From a candidate division TA06 bacterium (GTDB lineage Bacteria; Ratteibacteria; UBA8468; MWAK01): a stretch of DNA of 6,866 bases. The stretch is taken from contig JAKJFK010000091.1 of the NCBI GenBank assembly GCA_022704925.1, positions 1-6,866 of the forward strand. The letters run 5' to 3'. The first letter of the stretch is position 1, and each line of letters starts with the position of its first letter. Below are positions 1 to 5,528 of this stretch, one piece after another. A program made the translations under genes and the position numbers. The notes below the pieces were generated by a model that did no database searches, was not told the DNA's origin, and worked only from the letters and a program-made list of their open reading frames with translations.

Positions 1-267
1 GCCGGCCAGAGCCGCCTCAAGGCCTTCTGGTTCGGTCAGCTGTCGGCGGTGGTCGAACCGGTGGCCGGTGTGCTGGGCGCCGCCGCGGTCACCGTTTCCC
101 AGCCGTTGCTGCCCTATGCTCTGGGCTTCGCGGCCGGGGCCATGATGTACGTGGTGGTGGAGGAGGTGATCCCGGAGTCCCAGGCCGGCGGCCACAACGA
201 CCTGGCCACTTTCAGCACCCTGCTGGGTTTCCTGGCGATGGTGGTCCTGGACGTGGTTGTCGTTTAA
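1..267 (+). CDS. ZIP-family metal transporter, C-terminal fragment (5' end outside window)
   Basis: The first frame is open from base 1 and ends at a TAA, giving 88 residues of a gene that starts upstream. The fragment begins with a polar SRLKAFWFGQ stretch followed by a helix carrying VEPVAG. Next come a hydrophobic glycine/alanine-rich helix ending in EEVIPES and a last helix ending in VVLDVVVV. This matches the final three membrane helices (TM6-TM8) of ZIP proteins of the GufA/ZupT type, which carry divalent metals such as zinc, iron or manganese across the inner membrane. The metal-site helices TM4 and TM5, with their HNxPEG-like motifs, would lie outside the window, so the metal cannot be judged. 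The GTG at base 49 is internal to the frame and is not the true start. The gene ends 12 bases from the convergent HD-GYP gene. Confidence 0.85.
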   Translation, partial: AGQSRLKAFWFGQLSAVVEPVAGVLGAAAVTVSQPLLPYALGFAAGAMMYVVVEEVIPESQAGGHNDLATFSTLLGFLAMVVLDVVVV

Positions 268-279
268 GGTGGGCCCGGC

Positions 280-2013
280 TCAAACGAAGTGGAAGGACTT
301 TTCCCGGAAGAGGCGCAGGCAGGCGTCAACCACCTCCGGATCGTACAAGCGGCCGCGGTTCAAGGTAATCTCCTCCAGCGCCTTCTCCAGGCCGATGGCC
401 GGCCGGTAGGGGCGGTGCGAGGACATCGATTCCACCACGTCGGCCACCGTCAGGATGCGCGCCTCCCGGATGATCTTTTCGGCCGGGAGCCGGTTCGGGT
501 AGCCCGACCCGTCAAGCCGTTCGTGGTGCTGCAGGATGGCCAGAGCGATCGGTCCCGGGAAGTCAATGTCCTTCAGGATCTGGTAACCGGCGGCCGCGTG
601 GGTCTGGATGATTGAAAATTCGTAGGCGTTCAGTTTCGTGGGCTTGCTGAGAATTTCGGCCGGCACCGTGATCTTGCCGATGTCATGCAGGATCCCGGCC
701 ATGTAAATGGTTCCGGCCGCCTCTTCCGAAAGATCCAGTTCCCGGGCCAGCGCCGAGGCCAGCTGGGCCACCCGTTCCTCGTGGCCGGCGGTGTAGGGGT
801 CCTTGAGTTCCACGATGCGGCCGATGGCGTGAATCGTGTCGTCCAGCATCGAGGCCACCTTCCGGAAGCCCGCCTCCAGTTTCGCCTCGGTCTCCTTGCG
901 CTCGCTGATGTCGCGGAGTATGTTGAGTATCGTCATCCGGCCGCCGAAATCGATCAGGCGGCTGCTCACCTCCAGCGGCAGCGAGCGTCCGTCGCGGGTG
1001 ACCGCCTCCAGTTCAAAAACCGCCCGGCCTTCTTTCTTGATGGTTTTCATCATCCGCGGGATCCGATTGGCGAACTTTGGGGGTATCAACCGGGTGATCG
1101 GTATTTGAAGCAGTTCCTCCCGGGTGTAGCCGGAAAGGTCGCAGGCCACCCGGTTGACTTCCAGGGATTTTCCCTCGAGATCGCTGATGATCAGCGGGTC
1201 GCCGGCGTTATCGAAGATCGACTGGTAGCGTACCTCAGTCTCCCGCCGGGCCGCCTCCTCCTGTTTCATCTGTGTGATATCGATCACCATCCCGCCCAGC
1301 CACCGGCCGCCGGCGGGGTCGGAGAGCGGAAATTTCACGGTCAGCCCGTAAACGGTGACGCCGTTGGGCAGCGTAAGCGTCTCGAGCATCTCGAGCGGTT
1401 GGCCGCTTTCCCAGGCCCGCCGGTCGTTGGCCTGGAGGCTCTCGGCCGTCTCCTGCGGCCAGACTTCGAAATCGGTCTTTCCTTCCACCTCCCGCCGGGA
1501 ACGGCCCAGCAGTTTCTCCCAGGCTCGGTTGACATAGAGGTAACGGCCGGCCTCGTCCTTGACGAAGGCCAGGGCCGGTCCGTTCTCCATGAAGGATCGG
1601 AAGCGGGCCTCGCTTCGGGTGAGGGCCGTTTCGACCCGCCTTCGTTCCGCCAGTTCCTGCATCAGCTGGCGGTTGTTTTTGCGCAGGTCGTCGGTCTGCT
1701 CCATGATGGTCGTTTCGAGGTTTTCCCGGATCTTGAAGAGCATTTCTTCGATTCGTTCCCGTTCCTGGATTTCTGATTTCAGATCCTTCCAGCGGCGCAG
1801 GGAGAAGATGCTGAGGGCGAAGGCCAGGCAGACCGTCACGTAAACGAAGGCGACCAGCGGCCAGGTCAGCGTCCGGCTGGTTATGAAAGCCACGCTCCGG
1901 CCGATCAGGCCGAAGGATGATTCCAGCACGAACAGCAGGGCCGCCAGTCCGGCCATCACGGCCAGGTCGCGGCGCGCCCGGGCGTTTTTCCGTGAGGATT
2001 CCTTTTCGTTCAT
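280..2013 (-). CDS. Membrane-anchored PAS-PAS-HD-GYP protein, putative cyclic-di-GMP phosphodiesterase
   Basis: The protein has 577 residues. A basic N-terminus is followed by two membrane helices (about 17-40 and 51-72) joined by a very short loop, so there is no real periplasmic sensor. A charged, probably coiled-coil stretch (about 74-135) leads into two PAS domains (about 134-250 and 260-373), each ending in a PAC-like tail (DITQMK and DISERK). The HD-GYP domain (about 385-577) looks intact: H411, the HDIGK motif (443-447), H472, the HH pair at 496-497, the GYP triad at 504-506, and ADVVES (524-529). HD-GYP domains hydrolyse c-di-GMP to pGpG or GMP using a two- or three-metal centre, so activity is expected though unproven. 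The ligand of the PAS domains is unknown. The ATG lies 18 bases after the stop of the upstream fusion gene and has no clear Shine-Dalgarno, so translation may depend on coupling. The two genes are probably one operon. Confidence 0.93.
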   Translation of the reverse strand: MNEKESSRKNARARRDLAVMAGLAALLFVLESSFGLIGRSVAFITSRTLTWPLVAFVYVTVCLAFALSIFSLRRWKDLKSEIQERERIEEMLFKIRENLETTIMEQTDDLRKNNRQLMQELAERRRVETALTRSEARFRSFMENGPALAFVKDEAGRYLYVNRAWEKLLGRSRREVEGKTDFEVWPQETAESLQANDRRAWESGQPLEMLETLTLPNGVTVYGLTVKFPLSDPAGGRWLGGMVIDITQMKQEEAARRETEVRYQSIFDNAGDPLIISDLEGKSLEVNRVACDLSGYTREELLQIPITRLIPPKFANRIPRMMKTIKKEGRAVFELEAVTRDGRSLPLEVSSRLIDFGGRMTILNILRDISERKETEAKLEAGFRKVASMLDDTIHAIGRIVELKDPYTAGHEERVAQLASALARELDLSEEAAGTIYMAGILHDIGKITVPAEILSKPTKLNAYEFSIIQTHAAAGYQILKDIDFPGPIALAILQHHERLDGSGYPNRLPAEKIIREARILTVADVVESMSSHRPYRPAIGLEKALEEITLNRGRLYDPEVVDACLRLFREKSFHFV

Positions 2014-2031
2014 GTTTTGTGCCGGCCGGTT

Positions 2032-4671
2032 TCAGGCCGTCAGGATTCCGCTGCCGGCCACCGGAAAACAGGTGAAAAGGTCCGGTTCCAGCCCGGCCGG
2101 GTCGTAGTAGTCCCGGGCGAGCGCGGCCGCCAGTTCCCCGGCCCGCTCCCGTTCCACCAGGGCCATGACGCAGCCGCCGAGGCCGGCCCCGGAAAGCTGG
2201 GCGCCCTTAACGCCGGGCTGGCGCCGGGCGAGGTCCACCAGCCGGTCGAGTTGCGGGGTGCTGCAGCTGAAGCTGCCGGGCTGGCGCCGAAGGAGCGACT
2301 CCTCCCGGTCCCGGCGCGCCTCCCGGATCAGCCGGTCCAGCGCCGGGTCGGAATAATCGACAGTGAAGGGGCGGGAGAGTCCCTCCTCGTTCCAGCTGAC
2401 CACCCGGTCGCCGTCGTGGGAGACCGACATCCAGCGGCCGAACTCCTCCACCTGGCCGCGCCGCATCAGATTCGGCCCGAGGTAACTGCGCTGGCATTCG
2501 GCCAGGCCGAAGATTACCACCGCCCGGACCGGGTAGCGGTTGAAGTGTTCCGCGTGGGACTCGAGGCAGGCGAGCGCCCGGGCGTCGGTGACGTGTTTCC
2601 GGGCCTCGTTCCGGGTGATCTCGGTGGGAATCGCCTTGAGCATCCGGAAGAGGGTCGGATAATCCACCGCCAGCCGTTCGGTGTTGAAATCGCGCAGGTG
2701 TTCGATGCTCGGTGCGTAATGCGGGAAGGCCTGCTTGAGGAGTTCGCGCCCGATCTGGTAGCAGGCGATCCGGTGATTGAAGATGTCCCGTACCCCGGCG
2801 GTCTTGCGCGCCGGCTGGTGGGAATTGGCGATCAGGAGGCAGTGTTCCTCGGGAAAAGGCACGGTATCGGTTATCTGAAGCGGGAAGAAGCCCACCTGGA
2901 CTACCTGGCCGCGGCGGGCGAACTTCATGGCCGCATGGTCTCCGGAGCCGCCGCGGGTTCCCACGAACCATTCGCCTTCCCCGCAGAGTTCCACGAACTC
3001 CTCGGCCGCGAGGTTGAGCCGGTTGAGGGCGGCCACCGCCTCGGCGGCCGCCACCAGCAGGGCCGAGGAGGAACTCAACCCGGAGGCGATCGGCACGTCG
3101 CCGGTCACCGCCAGGTTCATCCCGGCCAGCCGCCGGTCCGGGAAGCGCGCCTGGAAGCGGGCCAGGACGGCCTTGATGTACTGGGACCAGTCGCCGCCGT
3201 TGCGCGCCAGGTTCTGGGTCACCTTCGGGCCGTTCACGAAGTCGAGCCAGTTCTTCTCGCGGCAGCCGTCCGGAATCTCCTCGATGGCAAAGGCCCGGTC
3301 CGCGAAGAGCTGGGGGTGCAGATTGACCAGGCGGATTTTCCGGTCCGGCCGGATTCCGGCGGCCACGAAGACATCCCGGTTGGTGGCGATGAGATTTATG
3401 TGGCCGCCCTGGTGATCGATGTGGCGGCCCATGATGTTGAGCCGCCCCGGCGCCCGGCCGATGACCACCGGTTCGTCGCCGAAGAGTTCCAGGTACCGGC
3501 GGAGCAGGGCGGCCAGCTGGCCGCGTTTCTGCTCCTGGTAGGGAAAATCGCTGCCGTAGATTTCCGCCAGGGCCGCGTTGAGTTCCCGGCCCGGCCTTTC
3601 GACCATCGCCAGCCACTCGGTGGCTGGCCGGAGCGCTTTGCGCCCCTCCCGGACCGAGATCCGGCGGCGCGAAGCCAGGTAGGCCTCGATCTTCTCCAGT
3701 TCGGCGGGCGTATTGTAGGCCATCACCTGGTGGGGGTTGACCACCGGCACCGCCTCCAGCCGGGCCCCGGCGTCGGCCAGGACGCCCACCGTGTCGGTCA
3801 GGTACTCCTCCTGCTGGGCGTTGTCCCGGGAGATCTGCTCCAGCGCCTGGTAAAGGGCCGGCGCCCGGAAGAGGTAAACGGAGAGATTGACGTGTTTCAG
3901 CCCGGAGACCAGCTCCGGTTCCAGGCGGCGCCGGTTGACCTGGAATTCGAAGTCCCCGGGCCGGAAGTTCCTTTTCAGCAGGTTCCGGGTTATCGGCTGG
4001 CCGCTTCGGACCGCGTCCCAGAGACCGCCCAGGGCCAGGGCGGCCTTGGTCTCCCGGCGGAAGTAGCCGAGGGCCATGGCCTGGACCTCCTGGGCGGTCA
4101 GCGGCCTTTCCCGGCAGATCCGTTCCAGGGCCTGGAGCAGCTGGACCCGGGCGATGTCGAAGACCTCCAGGATGCCCCGGACCCGGTTATCCCGTCCGTA
4201 GATGATCCGGCCGGAATCCGGGAAATGCTGGATTTCGCCCGCCAGGAAGGCCAGGTCGGCCCCGCTTTCCTCGAAGACGGTCTGCAGGCGCTGGAGCGGT
4301 TCCGATTCGATGACCTTGTCGCCGGCCACCAGCAGTATGTTGTCTCGGTAGTCAAGGGAGGCCAGGAGTTCGGCCGCCATCCGGGCGGCGTTGCCGGTTC
4401 CGGTGGGTCGGGGCTGGTGGCAGAAGAGATGGACGCCCGGGGCGCCGGCGGCCGCCGCCATAACCTGTTCGGCCCGGTTTCCGACCACCAGCAGGTGGGT
4501 TTGGATACCGCATTGCTGGTAGGTTTCGATGGCCCGGACGATCGCCGGCCGCCCCTCGATCGGGAAACAGACCTTGTGCAGGTGGGGCGACTCCATCCGG
4601 GAGCCCTCGCCGGCGGCCAGGATGACCGAGATGGTCCCGGTCTTCTTCGATTGGCGCGATTTCATCTTCAA
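2032..4671 (-). CDS. Bifunctional sugar enzyme: GlmU-like nucleotidyltransferase fused to galactokinase-like GHMP kinase
   Basis: The reading frame encodes 879 residues from a TTG at 4671, or 877 from the ATG at 4665, which I prefer. Residues (TTG numbering) 13-335 form a nucleotidyltransferase: LAAGEGSRM (18-26) as the NTP-binding loop, K33, GTGNA (91-95), D118 in AGDK as likely metal ligand, SGRIIYGRDN (153-162) and NAQQEEYLTD (284-293), all in GlmU order. A linker follows (about 336-395). Residues 396-879 form a GHMP kinase of the galactokinase type: GRAPGRLN (405-412) opening the sugar-binding motif, PIASGLSSSSAL (527-538) as phosphate loop, D578 in GGSGDH as likely catalytic base, and LSGAGLGGC (826-834) as the third GHMP motif. 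The inferred reaction is sugar to sugar-1-phosphate to NDP-sugar in the cytoplasm. The usual Glu of the galactokinase GEHTDY motif is Arg416, so galactose may not be the substrate. Sugar and nucleotide are unknown. It is probably first gene of an operon with the HD-GYP gene. Confidence 0.9.
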   Translation of the reverse strand: MKMKSRQSKKTGTISVILAAGEGSRMESPHLHKVCFPIEGRPAIVRAIETYQQCGIQTHLLVVGNRAEQVMAAAAGAPGVHLFCHQPRPTGTGNAARMAAELLASLDYRDNILLVAGDKVIESEPLQRLQTVFEESGADLAFLAGEIQHFPDSGRIIYGRDNRVRGILEVFDIARVQLLQALERICRERPLTAQEVQAMALGYFRRETKAALALGGLWDAVRSGQPITRNLLKRNFRPGDFEFQVNRRRLEPELVSGLKHVNLSVYLFRAPALYQALEQISRDNAQQEEYLTDTVGVLADAGARLEAVPVVNPHQVMAYNTPAELEKIEAYLASRRRISVREGRKALRPATEWLAMVERPGRELNAALAEIYGSDFPYQEQKRGQLAALLRRYLELFGDEPVVIGRAPGRLNIMGRHIDHQGGHINLIATNRDVFVAAGIRPDRKIRLVNLHPQLFADRAFAIEEIPDGCREKNWLDFVNGPKVTQNLARNGGDWSQYIKAVLARFQARFPDRRLAGMNLAVTGDVPIASGLSSSSALLVAAAEAVAALNRLNLAAEEFVELCGEGEWFVGTRGGSGDHAAMKFARRGQVVQVGFFPLQITDTVPFPEEHCLLIANSHQPARKTAGVRDIFNHRIACYQIGRELLKQAFPHYAPSIEHLRDFNTERLAVDYPTLFRMLKAIPTEITRNEARKHVTDARALACLESHAEHFNRYPVRAVVIFGLAECQRSYLGPNLMRRGQVEEFGRWMSVSHDGDRVVSWNEEGLSRPFTVDYSDPALDRLIREARRDREESLLRRQPGSFSCSTPQLDRLVDLARRQPGVKGAQLSGAGLGGCVMALVERERAGELAAALARDYYDPAGLEPDLFTCFPVAGSGILTA

Positions 4672-4700
4672 TTATAATAAAATAGCATGGCGCCGGCGAA
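4671..4700 (-). promoter_or_regulatory. Candidate promoter of the fusion gene; implies a leaderless transcript
   Basis: A perfect TATAAT lies at 4676-4671 on the minus strand, in an AT-rich run. The best upstream partner is a weak TTCGCC at 4700-4695 (18-base spacer), so the call rests on the -10 box. Normal -10 to start spacing puts transcription start at about 4664-4666, on the ATG at 4665. This would give an mRNA with little or no 5' leader, consistent with the absence of a Shine-Dalgarno sequence. Confidence 0.45.
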
Positions 4701-4735
4701 ATGACAAATATCAACGAATTGTGATAAGTTATAAG
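4701..4735 (+). promoter_or_regulatory. Candidate mscL promoter
   Basis: ATGACA at 4701-4706 matches TTGACA at five of six bases. GATAAG at 4723-4728 follows after 16 bases and matches TATAAT at four of six. A second possible -10, TATAAG at 4730-4735, is a better hexamer but lies too far (23 bases) from this -35. Either would drive mscL and probably the lipoprotein gene. The placement in the divergent spacer is sensible but the boxes are not decisive. Confidence 0.35.
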
Positions 4736-4741
4736 GCAAAG

Positions 4742-4756
4742 ACCCCGCGGCGGGGT
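4742..4756 (+). promoter_or_regulatory. GC-rich hairpin in the mscL leader
   Basis: ACCCCG (4742-4747) and CGGGGT (4751-4756) are exact inverted repeats around a CGG loop, giving a six-pair, mostly GC stem. It sits 14 bases before the mscL Shine-Dalgarno and 26 bases before the ATG. No T-run follows it in either direction, so it is not an intrinsic terminator. A role in transcript stability or translation control of mscL is possible but inferred. Confidence 0.4.
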
Positions 4757-4770
4757 GGAACACTTTGAAA

Positions 4771-4780
4771 GGGGAGGGGG
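4771..4780 (+). promoter_or_regulatory. Shine-Dalgarno sequence of mscL
   Basis: The purine run GGGGAGGGGG contains a GGAGG core (4773-4777) five bases before the ATG at 4783. This fixes the start at 4783 rather than the in-frame TTG at 4765, which would add six residues translated from the ribosome site itself. Confidence 0.85.
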
Positions 4781-4782
4781 GA

Positions 4783-5223
4783 ATGTTCAAGGAATTCAAG
4801 GAATTCGCCATGCGCGGCAACATGCTTGACATGGCCATCGGCATCATCATCGGCGCCGCCTTCGGCAAGATCATCACCTCGCTGGTCAACGACCTCCTGA
4901 TGCCGCCGATTGGCCTGGTCATGGGCAAGGTCAACTTCGCCGACCGCTTTGTCAACCTCTCCGGCCAACCGTACGCCAGCCTGGCCGAGGCCAGGGCGGC
5001 CGGCGCGGCCACCATCAACTACGGCATCTTCCTCAACACCATCATTGATTTCGTCATCGTGGCCTTCGTCGTCTTCCTGCTCGTGCGCCAGATCAACCGG
5101 ATGAAAAAGGCGGCGGCGTCGGAACCGGTCACCCGGGCATGTCCCTACTGCTGCACCGAGATACCGATCAAGGCCGTCCGGTGTCCCCACTGCACCACGG
5201 AACTGAAGGTTGAACAGGCCTGA
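4783..5223 (+). CDS. mscL: Large-conductance mechanosensitive channel MscL with C-terminal zinc-ribbon-like tail
   Basis: The protein has 146 residues, within the usual MscL size range. MscL is a homopentameric inner-membrane channel that opens under high membrane tension and releases solutes on hypo-osmotic shock. The N-terminus [13 protein letters not shown] and the following [15 protein letters not shown] lead into TM1 (about 15-43, ending in LLMPPIG). These form the family signature, including the amphipathic N-terminal helix. A periplasmic loop (about 50-77) and TM2 (about 78-103, [18 protein letters not shown]) follow. After the basic RQINRMKK stretch, the usual acidic helical bundle at the C-terminus is replaced by a segment with C120, C123, C124, C134 and C137 in a CPYC...CPHC arrangement, which looks like a small cytoplasmic zinc ribbon. 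The start is supported by a strong ribosome site. The lipoprotein gene follows 46 bases downstream. Confidence 0.95.
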   Translation: MFKEFKEFAMRGNMLDMAIGIIIGAAFGKIITSLVNDLLMPPIGLVMGKVNFADRFVNLSGQPYASLAEARAAGAATINYGIFLNTIIDFVIVAFVVFLLVRQINRMKKAAASEPVTRACPYCCTEIPIKAVRCPHCTTELKVEQA

Positions 5224-5260
5224 TCTCGTTGAATACAGTGATGAAGGGCGCGGCCGGGCC

Positions 5261-5265
5261 GGAGG
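5261..5265 (+). promoter_or_regulatory. Shine-Dalgarno sequence of the small lipoprotein gene
   Basis: GGAGG lies four bases before the ATG at 5270. It selects this start over the in-frame ATG at 5210, which would overlap the end of mscL and place 20 charged residues ahead of the signal peptide. Confidence 0.75.
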
Positions 5266-5269
5266 CGGG

Positions 5270-5482
5270 ATGAAGAAACTCTGGCTGCTGGTCTGCCTGG
5301 TCCTGCTGCTGGCCGGTTGCGCCGCCGGTCGGGCCGTCGGCCGTACCCTGCGCCCCTCCAACGTGGTCAGGGTGGCCGAGGTCTGCCGCGAGGGCCCGTC
5401 GGCCTTCAGGTTTCTGGGCGCCTGGAAGGACCGCTTCTCACGCTTCCTGCGCCCAGGCTTCAGCCGGATCTTCGGCCGGTGA
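5270..5482 (+). CDS. Small lipoprotein of unknown function (70 aa)
   Basis: I do not recognise the family. The product begins MKKLWLLVCLVLLLAGC, a textbook lipoprotein signal: two lysines, a hydrophobic core and the lipobox LAGC with the lipidated cysteine at residue 17. The mature part is only 54 residues and very basic, with 12 Arg/Lys against 3 Asp/Glu. Its last 27 residues (44-70) are rich in Phe and Arg (FRFLGAWKDRFSRFL and beyond) and could form a membrane- or nucleic-acid-binding amphipathic segment. A second cysteine lies at residue 39. Alanine follows the lipidated cysteine, so outer-membrane sorting would be expected under the E. coli rule. The gene lies 46 bases after mscL on the same strand without an obvious promoter between them, so co-transcription is likely. 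It ends 46 bases from the convergent ATPase gene. The signal peptide and ribosome site support a real gene. Confidence 0.72.
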   Translation: MKKLWLLVCLVLLLAGCAAGRAVGRTLRPSNVVRVAEVCREGPSAFRFLGAWKDRFSRFLRPGFSRIFGR

Positions 5483-5528
5483 GGAAGGGCCGGGCCGATA
5501 CCGGTTCCGGGTAAATCTCCGGGGTTTT

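Noticed and set aside
268-279. Search for a terminator between the convergent ZIP and HD-GYP genes
   Set aside because: The gap is only 12 bases and contains no stem followed by a T-run in either direction.
685-1776. A 363-codon plus-strand open frame antisense to the PAS/HD-GYP gene
   Set aside because: No domain is visible. The opposite strand encodes two PAS domains and HD-GYP motifs across the same bases, so this is a shadow frame.
2207-3616. A 469-codon minus-strand frame inside the fusion gene
   Set aside because: It overlaps the kinase domain in another frame and is a low-complexity Arg/Pro/Gly product, with no motifs.
2017-4677. An 886-codon open frame on the plus strand, fully antisense to the fusion gene
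   Set aside because: Its product has no recognisable domain and a biased Gly/Pro/Arg/Val/Asp composition. The minus-strand frame carries the GHMP and nucleotidyltransferase motifs. Long antisense frames are expected in GC-rich coding DNA where stop codons are rare.
4765-4782. In-frame TTG at 4765 as mscL start
   Set aside because: It would place the Shine-Dalgarno inside the coding sequence and add residues not found at the family's conserved N-terminus. The ATG at 4783 fits both.
4786-4806. Tandem repeat TTCAAGGAA x2 at the start of mscL
   Set aside because: It encodes FKEFKEF, the normal conserved N-terminal amphipathic helix of MscL, so protein conservation explains it.
5503-5528. Possible intrinsic terminator after the lipoprotein gene
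   Set aside because: CCGG (5507-5510) and CCGG (5519-5522) pair over an 8-base loop and TTTT follows, but beyond the four GC pairs the stem continues only through G-T wobbles. It is too weak to call.
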